A DNA stretch of 64,000 bases from Osedax fenrisi (taxonomy: Eukaryota; Annelida; Polychaeta; Sabellida; Siboglinidae), in the NCBI GenBank assembly GCA_964019155.1, contig OZ025243.1:88742079-88806078 (forward strand), written 5' to 3'. The position numbers and the translations under genes are program-made. The notes beneath the pieces are model-generated. The model ran no database searches and was not told where the DNA came from. It saw nothing but the letters and a program-made list of their open reading frames with translations. Positions 22,132 to 36,649 of the stretch are shown piece by piece (positions within the stretch are counted from its first letter, which is position 1; the number at the start of each line of letters is the position of its first letter).

Positions 22132-25100
22132 ATATTTATTAATTTCCAGAATGTTTTTGGTCTTAATATTTTCTGCAAATCTTTAACTATTTCTAATAAG
22201 ATATCATTATACAAACTTTGCTGTCATGATATGTGTACTAACAATTTCACTTATCTATTTGTTATTGTCTTTAAAACAGGCTCACTTTTATCATGATAGG
22301 TAATAAAAATAACTATCATATGATGCATTTTCTCTAATGCTTACAATGTATTAACACATGTATGTACAGTGTACCCTGTACATACACACACAGCCACACA
22401 CATACTCACACAAACACACATATATTCACACTATATTGTAGGAGAGAGACTTTAATTCACGTAGATAATTGATGAGCGACCTAAATTCAGAGCTACCCTG
22501 ATTATTAGTTCACATTCACAGGATCCATCTAAAAAATTAGATAATCGTTCATCTAGATATTTGAATTTATGCATTACTTTATCTGATTTTCATATTGAGG
22601 AAAAAAACAAAAAAAAATATTGAAAGAGTTAAATTATATTCCATATAAATATTCACGTTTAGTTTCCTATCGTTTATATTAACTTATTGCCCTTGCTGTA
22701 TTATTCTATATATGCTGGAACTATTCGCTAATTTATCGGTCAGATTTTTAATTACTTGATTGAACCGGTTAGTAATCCTATGTCATAGGTAAATATTAAA
22801 TTTGATAGTAAATACATTCGAATATATAGGTTATGGACTATGATTCACCAGTGATTTGTGCTAGTACATTATCTACAAAAATTAATATTTTTTAAAATTA
22901 ATATTTTATTTATCTACTAAATTATCTTAATGAAATTACAAAATAAATATATTTTATTTTCTAGATATTTCTCCATAGGAATTGTGCAATTAAAAATCTG
23001 TTCTAAATGACATCTCATATGAATTATTCCTTTTCGGAATTATTCATACTCTTCTAATAAAATCCCTTAATTTATACTCAATAATTATTCTTAATAGCAT
23101 GGTGTATTAGGCTAAGCGTTTTGTTATTTTGAAATTTAATAAGATCTCATTTATTTAACATTGTTATGAATAGTGAGTGAGTCTATTATTTTAGTTATTC
23201 TTGACCACATTTGTTGATAGATTTTTGTGAAAACTTCGATGACTCTATCTCCTCCATTATGTAATTACGTACATCGTCATAATCATATTCACGTTGATTA
23301 ATGTAATTATCTCTTGCTATCTATTCATTCATACCAATTGAAGAAACTATCGGATATACAAAACACAATAGCTCATAGTATTTTAAGTGTGATAAATTCA
23401 GTCACAAATCTGATTCTCCATTACTCATATCTTCATTGTTTTCCAATATAGATTGCACTATATTATATAGTCTATATAATACTTTTAATTACCCTTAATT
23501 TAATATTTAATAAACAACAAATATTATTTCTTAAAAACAATAACACTCACAATTCCTCTAAATAGTTCTCTGCGTTCTAAAAATTCTATTTATATTTGCC
23601 TATCCAATAAATGCTATCATTATTCAACTATACCAGTGCGTAAATATGGAATAAACTTCAACTAATGACATATGTATACGGGATATACGTTACATCTACA
23701 CAACTACAATTTAAATAAAAGATTACCATCTAATTTATTTTCCATTTCATACTCTTAACTTTATAATTGTATTCGTATTTATTTATAGTTTAGTTTCAGT
23801 TTTATTTATTACGTTTTATTCAGAAGTCAGATTACACGGCACTATAAGTCTATACAATAAATTAAATCATATTTTATATTAGGTATAGGTATATTATAAT
23901 ATAGGTATATTTCCAATTCATTGTATTTTATCTTTGCTTTTTATAACGGCCTTAACCTCATAATCCAGTATGAGTATTTTATTTATTGGATTTTAGTTCT
24001 TAGAAATGTAAGATTTTATCGGATAGTTATATAATTATTTGATATATTCAGTCCACATATTTAATATTGCAGAGTTTTCAGCCAATTAGATTCAATGATT
24101 TCAGTTCTGATTAGTATTATTTTAGAAAATCGCTTTAAATAATATTTAATAATCCAATGGTCATAACTTCCATATGTCATATATACTCTATAGGTCTTAG
24201 GTCTACATCTGAATCAAGTGTTCTCTTACATCATGTTTTACATATGGTTATATAGATGTTTATACAATATACAGCAAGATATGTTTTCTAGTTATTAGCT
24301 TACTTTAGTACTTTTTTATCACATAGATCGAGTATATAATTTTCACCCATGGTTATTTTGTATTCGATATTTGACAATTGTTGTTTACATTACAGCGATG
24401 CTAATTATTTTGATTATATGATGCGGTTGTGTTATATTTAGTTATATATAATTTAATTAATTATGTACCTAATTTATCTTTATATTGTTTATTAGTTGAG
24501 GAATTTAGAACTTAGGTTACACTAAATGTAAGTCTTAGGTATTTTTTCTTCGTATATATATAGTTTTATTATAATAATAATACTAATAATAATAATACTA
24601 TTTATTAGAATAATTTTAATAATACTTTTTTTTCTGTTAATTATAATAATATTTATATGTTTTCTTCTAAAGGGCTTCAAAATAATATGCCTATTTTCTG
24701 TTGCTGTTGCCCAGTATCTTATGTACATGGCTATTTCTTATATTCATATTATAATTAATATACTTTATATGTTATACTATATAGTGTATACAGTATGCAG
24801 TATACAGTATACAGCTGTAGTTTAGGACTGAGTCTACTAGATGTGTTTTTATTGTGAACACAACTTCTTATTGATACGTGTGTTACCTGATCTAAAATAA
24901 CGTGTATACACGCGTCTGTAGCAATCATCGCGTGAGTTCACATTTTTAAATATATTTATTTCTGCAATACAAATTACGTATCATCTTTACATTTCGAGTT
25001 TTTTATAAGTTATTCTATATGTCGAATTCATCGCAATTCCTTACGTTGCATGCTCCCACAGTAGTTATTAATATGGCTATAAGTAGGATAGTAATAAGGC

Positions 25101-25340
25101 AATAAGGTACCTAGTAATGTATAAGTTGTTACCACCGTGTTAGATCCGATGGGAAGCTATATTGATGTTGAACCGCTGACGACCGAGCATGATGTTTATT
25201 ATATTTTGCAGCACATGATTATTTTTGTAGGAACTTAACAATGTGAATATTAACTATGTATTACAGTTATCCTCTTATATCTTACATGTTAACCTACGAG
25301 GTATGGACTATGTGTTAGAGTGATTGCCAGAGTGTGCCAA
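21850..25340. other. AT-rich DNA, microsatellites, no gene seen
   Basis: TA/CA/CGTATA microsatellites lie at about 21850-21955 and (TA)n at 22101-22128. A short CACA stretch is near 22380-22430. The remainder is AT-rich with no recognisable exon or repeat end. Confidence 0.5.
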
Positions 25341-25369
25341 CATTAGCAATTTAAGAAGAATAGAGATAT

Positions 25370-25700
25370 TACTTACTTTACTTTAGTCGAACACTCATTC
25401 GACCCGATTTTGCCACTTTCTTCCAAACATCTCTCATCATCATCACATTCCTGATTTCATCAATTTACTCCAAGTCAGTATTTTAAATTATCTACAAAGG
25501 TCAATGCACGCCGTCCTATTTTCGCTTTCCTTTTGGTTCCCAGAAAATGAGGTTATGGGCAGCCTCTTCATTATGACGGATACAGTGTCCAGCAATACTT
25601 AGACGACGTGTAGCTATTATGTTAGTAATTGTTGGCGTGTCATTATATAGTTTCTTACTGGACCATTTATCTTTTCAGAGATATTAAGTTAATATAAATC
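25370..25700 (-). mobile_element. Decayed LINE C-terminal fragment (minus strand)
   Basis: Across small frame breaks, the minus strand translates to GHCIRHNEEAA-like and WEPKRKRKIGRRALTFVD-like pieces, followed by a CLEESGK-like piece. This is the family pattern GH..R....W.P..G.R.RGRP..T..D...W seen at the C-terminus of RTE/jockey-type LINE proteins. No intact frame remains. Confidence 0.6.
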
Positions 25701-25759
25701 ACTAAATGTTGCGATACTCTAACCACCCCTATCTTCAAAGAAGCTTCTTTAATTATGAT

Positions 25760-26973
25760 TGAATATTTACATATGAATAACATATATCATAAATGAGTAT
25801 CTAATTATATATAAGATGGCTTAACATAATTAAAAAACATTCAACATTCTCATTTATATTTTGATACTTATGACATGAATGGTGAACCACGAAGCCGTCA
25901 CATTTTTGTGACACAGTTGGTTATCCTAAACATGGTCATTAAAATCTTTGTTTACTGGGAGTGAACACGTAGAATGTATAGGACCTACAGTGTAGGTCCT
26001 ACACTGATGCTACCATTAGAATACATTATACTTAACTATATTTATATCGTTATACTGTATACGTTGGGTAATATATATTACACATATACAGGTAATATTC
26101 ATATAATTACTTATTTATCAAATGAAATAATTCCAGTAATATAATATAATACTATACAAATATTGTATATTATATCACATTTACTAATATTTACAAATAA
26201 AATTATATAATAATGCGAAATACTTTATAATGGTTTGAATTTTCTCGATTCAACTTGAAGTAGATAATTATATTTATAAAAAATAAGTTAAATTATATGA
26301 ATAATTATCATTCATAACAATTCCCATGAAAACTTTATCTACTCCGTTCCTTTTCTTCTATCCATAATTAAACTAAAATTGACATAATTAATATTTATAT
26401 TATGCACTCATGAACACTAACACAATCTATTAATGATTCATATATAATTATAATTTAAAAGAAATGAACTCTCCAATACTATAAGTTATCCATGTACCGA
26501 TCCTTTTACCAGTAATCATCGATATGTAAGACTTTGGAGGAGTTGTTTATTTCCATCTTATTAATTATATTAATTACATTCCTTCCAAAGTACATATATT
26601 CATAATCGTATAACGGAAACTACTTTAAAAAAATAGTATGTATGATATTCTTCTACGTATAGGCCCATCTTATAGTGATCCAGTTGATCTATCATGTAGC
26701 TTATTCAATCCTTAATGTTCGACTAAATGAAAGTGGTATACATTCAAAGCATTAGTTGGGTTATGTCTTTTATTTATGGAATATCATCATCTGTCAACAT
26801 AAACTCGTCACTTGATGTTTATAAATAAACACAGTATTCCACAAGGACAGACTAATGGACCATTTAATTGATTCGATCCATTCGTTCTATTAAATATATG
26901 TTTCCGAAATCACCGCATATATACTACTATTAGTATGCTAATGTTTTGCATATATATACGTATATATATATAA

Positions 26974-27016
<43 letters not shown>

Positions 27017-27805
27017 CACCTTTCCCAATATCATCTGAATATAATATAATTAAATTCTCAATCATTAATTATATAAATGAACTTACTTCGTGATTGTAAT
27101 ATAATTCGCTATCTCAGAATATGACAAGAATATACATAATTATACTATATCGACCTATATTAATAGATATTGTCTATCTATTACTTATCAGTTTAAACTA
27201 TGTCTTCTAAGCTCTCAACCAGTTAATACTATTAGTATAAATATAAATGATTGCTTAGATTATTCTACACAAATCTCAAATAACATTCGCCTAGCTAACT
27301 ACTAGTGGGATTAGAAACAATTATTATAGGCTAATTTTTGAACTAACCGAATGTTCAATTCATTCGTTAGTGAAAGGTATACTTATATATTATAGTTATT
27401 TTATCATAACTACAACTTATTATGATTAAACTAAATGTATACGACGTATTTAATATTTAAGTTACATTGGGAAAATAGTATATCTATATCAAATATTTTC
27501 GAAGAAAATCTTTCAGAAAATATGTGTCTATATCATGTTTTATATTGTTTTTGTTGAATTAATGGTAGTACATATACACTTCTGCACATTCACAAATATA
27601 TTAATAATGTCTATCTGGAATAGGTATATAAGTTCAATATCATTATATACTATAGTATATACACTATAGTGTGGAGATTACAGATCACGAGGACACATGG
27701 CCACTTAACGAAACTTATATTCCGAAACGGCTCATGAGGTTACTGCTCATAAATTCTATAATTTTCAAACATGTTTACTCAAGCACAGTATCTATATAAT
27801 ATATA

Positions 27806-27839
<34 letters not shown>

Positions 27840-29320
27840 TTTATTTATTGAATCTCATATATATATATTGAATACAATACAAATAGCGGATACAAATGGA
27901 CGAAGTATTTCAAATATTCGAAAACCAACATCATAATCAACATCATATCATTTAATATAATTATTATGAATATGGTTTGCAGATGTATAATCATGGAATT
28001 TACATACTAGATTGTATTCCTTATCAAATAGTTTATAATAATATTAAATGTATTGCACATACTTCATGAATATCGCACTAGAACTTAACTATAAATATTC
28101 ATAAATCCATTCCACATTAACCATGATCAAGTTAAGGCCATTATTAAAAATATATGTCTTATACATCAAGACATATCATATACATTTGTCAGGTGTTATA
28201 TACGACAATGAAGAATTAATCAGATTTTTATCACGATCTTTCTCATTGGTTTAAAACTTATACGTATAGAGAATTGTCACCTCTAAAAATATAAGAGTTT
28301 TGTTAATATTATAAATTAATTGTGGTTAGAATTGTTAGTATTACCTTTGACTTTTGTAATATTAAGATGGTTACTATATTATTCAATGAAAAGGATTCCT
28401 TGTTATTACTAACATTTCAGATATTATGTTCATTTACAGCTGAATTCATCGAAAATGTAGTTATAAGATGTATAATATTTGAATTAACTCGATTAATAAA
28501 CTATACTGGATAATCTACTAGATTTAAATACATATAAGTTATTATTTATCAGTTCAGTATCATATTTTTTATTAGTAGGTTATCCTATATCTCATTTTTA
28601 TAATCTATTTAATTTACTGATCCAATAAGGCCTTTATAAGCATACATGACTTATGCAATTTAAACTTAATGAATTATGTAATAGGAACAATAACTAAAGG
28701 AAATCACAATAAACACAGCTATTTCATATAATCAGAATAGATTATTATAATAGGAATTTAGTTCGGTGATTATAACAAGCACAATTTACTTGGTAAACTA
28801 CATCGATTAAATTATCATGATTAGAACATTTATTTTAACCAAGTTAACCAAACCATTAAGTAATGTAAATTATTTGTTTTCAAATTATGTTAATACATGG
28901 TTAATGCATTATTCGTATTTGATTGATTGATTATATAATTAACAACTATATAATCGAAATTATAAGTAACATACTTTATTTGAATAAACAAGAATACTAA
29001 GAAATTATAAAATAAAGATGTAAATAAAGATGTTACCGTGCATAAAAAAGAAAATTAATCAACAATAGGACTTAAGTATATTTGTTGGTGAATGAGAGAA
29101 TCGAAATAGTGAACATTTCATTTTCAACTTCAAATAAGTTGAATATTTCTTAAATTTATAACATGTAGGTAATAATAATGGTACCTAATAATAATAGTTT
29201 ATAAATAAAGTAGTTACATGTAAATGTTAAAATTACAAATGTATATACATATATATATATTACAAATAATACAAAATATTCCATTTCTGAAAAGTGAATC
29301 ATCAAAGTATCCAATGGCGT
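25760..29320. other. AT-rich DNA, no gene seen
   Basis: A (TA)n run lies at about 26980-27011 and an (AAT)n at about 27812-27840. A 26-bp inverted pair, AGGACCTACAGTGTAGGTCCT-like, sits near 25980-26002. No exon with splice context was recognised. Confidence 0.45.
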
Positions 29321-29333
29321 GAATGACAATTAT

Positions 29334-29494
29334 TAGGGGCGTTGGAACGATTTTGTATATAGGACAAACTAATCAAAATAAATATTGTGGTAAAAGTGGA
29401 GGGGGGGGGGGAACAATACATAGGAGGCCCCCCTAGATTTTAAAATGGGGGGGGGGGGGCATATCCCCATATCCCCCCTGTTGCAGCGCCCCTA
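29334..29494. mobile_element. hAT-like MITE, 161 bp
   Basis: The termini are TAGGGGCG(T/C)TG(G/C)AAC in inverted orientation. The flanks ACAATTAT (29326-29333) and ATAATTAT (29495-29502) agree at 7 of 8 positions, consistent with the 8-bp target duplication of hAT elements. The interior has two runs of 10-12 G on the plus strand. It is too short to encode anything. Confidence 0.7.
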
Positions 29495-29739
29495 ATAATT
29501 ATACATATTAGTTCACGGATTTGGATATTAAAATTAATAAATAAATAAATATATTAATATAAATATATCATATATAAAACAGAAACTCAACGAATTAATT
29601 AGCCGATAAGTAATTTAATAGTAAATATTCAGATGACACCTCCGTGATAGACAGATTATATAATTATGTTAAGTTAATTATTATTAGAAAATAAGTGAAT
29701 ACAATATAGAAATTCGTATAGATATACATTGCATACAAT

Positions 29740-29844
29740 GCATTTATATATATATATATATATATTAGTAAGTATTTATATTGATATATAGTATCCATAT
29801 ATTACCATGTATTATGGGACTATTACTCCTGTTATAACGGGAGT

Positions 29845-29906
<62 letters not shown>

Positions 29907-30071
29907 ATGTATATGTTACTTAATGTACATTTACATATATGTATATTCCCTAGTATACAAAGGATACATATAATACACCTGATATATATATACATATATA
30001 TAATATACTTCCTGCAACTATTTTACTAGAAAGTGTATTTATACATATTTTTTTCTATCAATAAACGCTCC

Positions 30072-30141
<70 letters not shown>

Positions 30142-30350
30142 ATATGTATTACACAATAATAATAATACAGGTTACCATTATTTAGAGATAATGGGATTAT
30201 TGCTGGCAACATTCCTTATATATTAGTATGAGGAATTCTACCGTACATGATTCCCACACACTGCATAGCTGTTAGCTTTATGTTATATATACATGTATGC
30301 ACGTGTTAATATTTGTGAATATGTGTATATATATATAATCATCATATATA

Positions 30351-30386
<36 letters not shown>

Positions 30387-30413
30387 TAGTATTTAATATT
30401 AATTATTTAAAGT

Positions 30414-30503
<90 letters not shown>

Positions 30504-30829
30504 TATTATTATATTAATAACATTGATAATAATATATATAGTATACTATAAACGACTACTACTATAGTTGTACTATCAATCATAATAATACTTGCCAACA
30601 GAACACACGCAGCCCTGTATTACGTAACACACGCAGCCCTGTATTATGTAACACCATGTATTACGTAAGAGCATATAACGATTATGTAAGGGCAGCAGTG
30701 GTGGTGATTAGTGAATGAGCTTGACCACGTGATAAGGTCGGCAATAACTATCTATAGTTGTAAACTGTAGTAGTGAATGGCGATTTCCCTCCTTTTATTA
30801 CATTATATATTCATTATATATAAATATAC

Positions 30830-30864
<35 letters not shown>

Positions 30865-30880
30865 GATAAATAATAAATAA
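29740..30880. repeat. Microsatellite-rich interval
   Basis: (TA)n runs lie near 29747-29765, 29850-29902, 30076-30131 and 30356-30380. An (AAT)n of about 85 bp lies at 30417-30502. Two near-direct repeats, ACACACGCAGCCCTGTATTA, occur at about 30603 and 30627. No gene is seen. Confidence 0.8.
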
Positions 30881-33800
30881 TAAATCAGATTTATTATTTC
30901 ATGTTGTAAAGCATGAAATAATGGATAAGTTAATAAACAAATGTATTTGTTTTTTTTTGAGAGAACTTCCCCAATCATTATATTATAGATAAGTTAGATT
31001 CTCATGAGTACAAAAATGTAAATATAAATAAATAAGATGTAAAGAATAAAAATATGTATCAATAAGTCAAGTTAAAAATATATTATGTAAGAATTAAAAT
31101 ATGTATCAATACGTCAAGTTTAAAAAAAAAATGTAAAGTTATATAAAAAAAATAACAGAAACGAGTTGAATTCTGAATGCCAAAACTATACAAGGAATAG
31201 AATAGCTAAACAAATACAAATGAAAAAAAATAAAAACTAAAACAAACAGTATGAAGGTTTAATAAATAATACCCGTAAACAAAAATAAAATTAGATAATT
31301 AATTGTTTAATTGATTTTAATATTTTGATAAAAGATGTTTTTTTAATATTTTTTTAAAGTTTTTTATATACATTTTTGTAAATAATAATTTATTTAGACA
31401 TACATTATTCCATGATTTAGGGCCTTTAAATGATAATGATTTATGATGACGGCTTGATTTTATATAAGGTAATTTGAAATTATGAAAATTATTTTTGTAT
31501 ACATTGTTATATCTTAGAAATAATAATGATATTTTGCACGGTCATTTCTTTAAATGTATACTATGCATGAATAAAATATTTTTATAAGTTATTAAATCTT
31601 TAAATTTTAATATATTAGAACATACAAATAAATTGTTAGTATTAGTCAAAATACAAATATTATTGACAATTTCAATATATTTTTATTTACAATTCGAACA
31701 GCCTTTTTTTTGTAGAGTTGGAATACATTGAAGGTTATTTTTAAAATTATATCCCTAACTTTCTAAACAATACACGATGTGAGGCAAAAAAAAAGAATTA
31801 TAAAGTAGCTTTAAAATATATATAGGTAAATAGCTCAGCTTTCTTAATATATACATATAACATGTGATAATTTCAATTTTATTTTTCTTATGTGTCTTTA
31901 AAATTTAAATTATTATCTAAAATAACTCCAAGAAAAGTATAACTTGATTCTAAGCATATTTCAGTTGAATTAATTGATATACTATTAATAATATTTGCAT
32001 ATTTATAATGTAACACTTTAGTTTTATCAATATTTAATTATAATCTATTAGTAGTGAACCATTCATGTAAATTTAAAATAACTAAATTTAAACTTTTACA
32101 TAGAGTCTTATTACTTGGTTCATTAATTCTAACCGATGTATCGTCAGCAAAAAGTATAAGAATACAATTTATATTAAAAGTATGTAAGGCAATATGAATA
32201 TCATTTATATATAAAATAAATAGTAAGGAATAAAAAACGGATCCCTGAGGTACCCCTACATTGATGAATTATTCCAAAAGTTCGTTATCTATTCTAGTTG
32301 ATAACATTCGATCTAGATAGCTTTCAATTAAACGATTAGTACTGCCTCTAAAACCATAATATTTTAAGTTGTTTAATATAATCGTATCATCTACAAGATC
32401 GAATGCTTTTTTAGATCTAGAAATAATGAGACTAATTTATTATAACTAAGTTTGATTCAATACAATTATAGTGATCATAGAGTGCGTGCGAAGTTGAAGA
32501 ATTTCTAATGAAACCATATTGTTTGGCATATAATAAATTATGTTTGTCAATAAAATGTAGAAATCTATTAGAAATTATTTTCTCCAAAATCTTAGAAAAT
32601 TGAGATAATAAGGCAATCGGTCTATAGTTATTTATATCATCTGGTTTTCCTTTCTTAACAGGGTTATTACCAGGTCCAGTTAGTTTATTTTGGGCTTTGG
32701 CCCAAAATAACTAAAAAGCCCCAAAATAGCTTATTTTGGGCTTTTCTAAATATTTATTTTGGGTTATTTTGGGTCTTATTTAAAATAACTTCAAAATCCA
32801 TCATAATATATGATTCATATTATATATTTAATAACTCGTATTATATACCATATATACTATACTATTTTTGTATATTTTATAAGTTATCAATATATTGATA
32901 TAGTATTATAGTATTATAGTATATATACTTTATTTAAATTAAGAAATGATAATATTATAAAAAAAATACATTTTAAATTTGTATTAGGATTTCATACAAA
33001 ATGAGATTAAATAATAATGAGTAATACTAATTCATTGTTTTTATAATAGCTGTCGTTTTTAAAAGTGATGATAATAGATTGTATTGATTTGAATGAAGCA
33101 TACCTTCAAGACTTATTTTATTTACATTATTCTTATAATTATTTTTATATATTTTAGTATAGCAAGATCTGATTCACATTAGATGTTACAGGAATAATTG
33201 TTAGTAACCATTAGTTAGGTAACATTAGTTAGTTAGTAACCATTAGTAACCTACTATGCCACAGACAAATTATTGTTATATTTTATATCCTTCTACATCT
33301 TCGAAATTTGCACTTAAAAATAGTATTTGTTATTCTGGCTCTCTTTCATATTCTTCTAATATAATTCTACTATAATTTCTTTATACTCGAATCTAAATCG
33401 TAGTTATATTGTGTCGTAAAATAAATTGTTAGTCTTTCTTTATATCTATTGAAAATATTGATAAACATGTATATATTTTTTACTTGTTAGTCAGTTAAAT
33501 TATTAAAAAATATACTAAAAATTAAATATAATTAGTTAAAATGTATAAAATAAGAGAAAAGTAAAAAAGCCCAAAATAAAATGAAAAGCCCAAATTAAGT
33601 TATTTTTGGTTTTTCAAAATTCTTATTTTGGGCTTTTTGATTTTATTTTGAGCTTTAGCCCAAAATAACTGGGCCTTGTTATTACTGATATTTTCATGTT
33701 ATCTGGAATAGTAGAGTCACAAATTATTAAGTTAAAAAATGTAAGTAAGTGGATCTAAAATAAAATAAAAATAAATTTTGATTATATTCATGTCACTAAA

Positions 33801-35590
33801 TTCATGTTACTAAAATCTAATGAAGATTTAGATTTACAATCCCCAATATCAATCAAAATATTATTAGCAGATATAGGTGAAAAATAAAATATAAGTTTTT
33901 AAGGATTTTTAAATATCTCTCGTGGGTTGATCTATTTTCATTATTAACTATTGGCAAATACTTATCTATTATTGATCAACTATTGAAATAAAAAACGTAT
34001 TGAATGCATTTATTCTTTCACACTTACTAAATGTATTATTACCATAAAAGATATCATCATGAATGGTGTTATATTTTGTATGATTAGTTAATTTCTTAAT
34101 TGTAACCCACATATCTGAACAATTATGGTTACAAAATATTGCTTATAAGCTGCACTCTTTTGTCTACGTATTATGGAATTTACCTTGTTTCTATATATCT
34201 TATATCTATTAATTCTTACTGTATTTTTCAAAGTAAGATAATCTCGATATAATTTATTTTTTATTTTAATAGCATTTTTGATTTTATTATTAATCCATAT
34301 TATGCTGTTATTATTATTATTTATTTTTTATTTTTTATTATTCGTATGTGAAATAAATGGACAATTTGTATCATATAGACTACTGAAAGTTTCTAGAAAA
34401 ATATCAAATGCTTTTTAACATCACTGTTGCTTTTCATTGTATACCAATCATATGGTAAAATATATAGTAAAATTAATAATATTTTGTGCGGACACATTTA
34501 TTTTTAATACATAATTAGTTTTGATGGACAGATTTGATGAATAATGTAAAAATTAGAAGAACAATTTAAAAATTAGTGTAAATGATCTGATATATCTGCT
34601 GAAAGAGTACCAGATACAGATTCCGGAAAAAATAGAGAATTAATAAAAAAATTATCAATTTGAGTGGATATTGTGTTTGTAATTCGCGTTGGTGTATCAA
34701 TAAGTCTACTAATTAATCCTAATTGATTTAAAATATTAAAAAATGAATGAGAATCTAACTTATCTAGTAAATTTATATTAAAATCACTACAAAAAATTAA
34801 AGTAGGAAAATTAAAATTAGAAAGACGTTTATGAATAAAATAATTGTTTATTATAATTTGGTCGTCTATATATTAAACAGATATGTATATAATTATAAGA
34901 AACATTATAAAATGTAAGTTTAAAAGTCAACATATCAATATCATCAGGTATTTGATAAGTTAAATCTTCGACAATAGAAGCTTAGGTTACTCTTGCTCTC
35001 CTACAAATGTTTATCAACTAATGATAATACTCCACCACATCGCGTCTTTTTCTTACATAAACGATTCAACTGAAATGCATTATATGTAGGAAAATAAATT
35101 GAAGGGTTATCATGACTCGTTAGCCAAGTTTCAGTTAAAATTATTATATTGAATTTATTTTTTATACAGCTAAGATATTCAGTAAGAAGGTTAATATTCG
35201 TATTAAAACTACATATATTTGAAAGAAATATTGATATATCCCCACTTTTATCCCCAACATTTGAATTATAAGAAACAATCTAATTTACCAATGACAATAT
35301 CTTTAGTATTAACCTGTTTTATGAGAATTTCAATTATTTTACTATCATATGATATATATATATCTTTCTACACGACAAATCAGTATATTTAGATTCATCA
35401 ATATTATATAAAATAGCAGCATATTGAACTTATATTTTTTATGTATTGATATACTTGATTGAGATATTGATTCTGATATAGTTTTATCTACTGATGTTGA
35501 TATTTTATCAATAATATTTTTTGAAGTGATACTAGCATAATTATTTAAATCATTAACATATGTTTTATTAACATCATCTATATATATAGA
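30880..35590 (-). mobile_element. Decayed L2/CR1-like LINE, interrupted by a DNA transposon
   Basis: Read on the minus strand, remnants appear in the expected order. Endonuclease pieces (FQLNRLCKKKTRCGGVLSLV near 35000-35090) come first. RT motif B follows (GVPQGS near 32250), then YINDI and the catalytic LFADDTSVRI near 32120-32150. Last is the C-terminal KSLSFKGPKSWNNV near 31400-31460. Many stops and frameshifts make it a pseudogene. The 3' end, near 30880, has an ATTTATT-rich tail. The hAT-like insertion at 32671-33677 splits the RT region. Confidence 0.8.
32671..33677. mobile_element. hAT-like non-autonomous DNA transposon, 1007 bp
   Basis: A perfect 8-bp duplication GTTATTAC flanks the element (32663-32670 and 33678-33685). 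The termini are CAGGTCCAGTTA and, inverted, AAGGCCCAGTTA, matching at 10 of 12 positions. Subterminal arrays of AGCCCAAAATAA, in both orientations, cover about 80 bp at each end and may be transposase-binding sites. The interior is AT-rich with no open frame. Removing it restores the LINE reading context across the RT domain. Confidence 0.85.
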
Positions 35591-35596
35591 TATCGA

Positions 35597-35760
35597 CTTG
35601 AATTGAATTATTTATTTAAACACCAATATAGCGGATCTCTGTGGTGTATAATAATAACCAAATATAATACAAATTAACGAACAGAAAATACAAAATAAAA
35701 AAAATTTAAAATAAATTAAATTTAATCCGTTAAATTAAGTATTTATCACACACATAATTG
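35597..35760 (-). mobile_element. LINE 3'-end fragment, minus strand
   Basis: The minus strand reads ...GATCCGCTATATTGGTG, then TTTAAATAAATAATTCAATTCAA. This resembles the TTTGGTGTATAAATAAACC 3' UTR end of the LINE at 20.27-21.86 kb, but with an AATTC-type tail. Confidence 0.45.
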
Positions 35761-35779
35761 CATCCTATGTTTGAATCTG

Positions 35780-36363
35780 CTTCAGTATGCAACGAAGTTA
35801 TATATATATATATTATTAAAAATTATTATATATTATTTTAAGATTGTATTATCTTTTATTTTATTTTTAAATTTTTTGACATTAAATACATTACTTTGGG
35901 TTATATATTTTTCTGTATGAACATCGAATATTGTTTAACCTATATTTATTTAATATATTTTCTTATTTATTCTCTTTTTTTATTCTCTTTTTTTTCTCTT
36001 GTTTCTTTTACTTTTAAATGTTGGCTATCTCATATTTAGTTCAACTATGTTATATTATAATTTATATTATTTAGTACTTGATGTATTTATTAGCTTTTAA
36101 TTTTATACTTTTATCATTTATTTATATTATTACATGATTACATTATTATATGATGATTACATTTAGTTACATGATAAGTTTCATTATATTTTATTATATA
36201 TTTTATTTTATTATATATTTTATTTATTTTTATCATATATATGTAAACAGGAAGTCATAAGGTTAAATACTTCGAAAATCTTCTAAACATTTTATTTGTC
36301 CTTTTATTGTTTTTTTTTCTCTTGCAATGATTGCAATAATAAAATGTATCTTATCTTATCTTA
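35780..36363 (+). mobile_element. LINE 3'-end fragment, plus strand, with (TATCT)n tail
   Basis: A T-rich, non-coding sequence ends TGCAATAATAAAATGTATCT, followed by TTATC repeats. The layout matches the poly(A)-signal-plus-pentanucleotide ends of nearby LINE copies. The 5' boundary is uncertain. Confidence 0.45.
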
Positions 36364-36610
36364 TAATATTATAAAATTATTATTTATTTATAACTAATAT
36401 CTATAATGAAACTTATGATGTTAATAAAGTGTAATTGCTTCGATAAGCAACATTGCTTCTATAATTACACTGGCATTGCCTAAATCTGATAATAATAATA
36501 ATATATATATATATATATATAATTAAAATACATTGAACAATTTTTATTTATTTTTTATTTTTACTTTATTAATTTCATATCATTTATGATTATTTTCTCG
36601 TTATCTTAAT

Positions 36611-36649
36611 GGGTGAAAGACTTGACAAGCCCTGCTTTTTTATTCATCC
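36611..36649. repeat. Conserved hairpin, copy 2
   Basis: Stem GGGTGAA (36611-36617) pairs with TTCATCC (36643-36649) through one G-T wobble. The loop contains GACAAGCCCTGCTTTTTT. Compared with copy 1 at 2837-2872 the loop is nearly identical while the stem has changed with pairing retained. Confidence 0.5.

Noticed and set aside
28322..28513. 63-residue plus-strand frame in AT-rich DNA
   Set aside because: Codon use matches background, and there are no motifs and no splice or poly(A) context.
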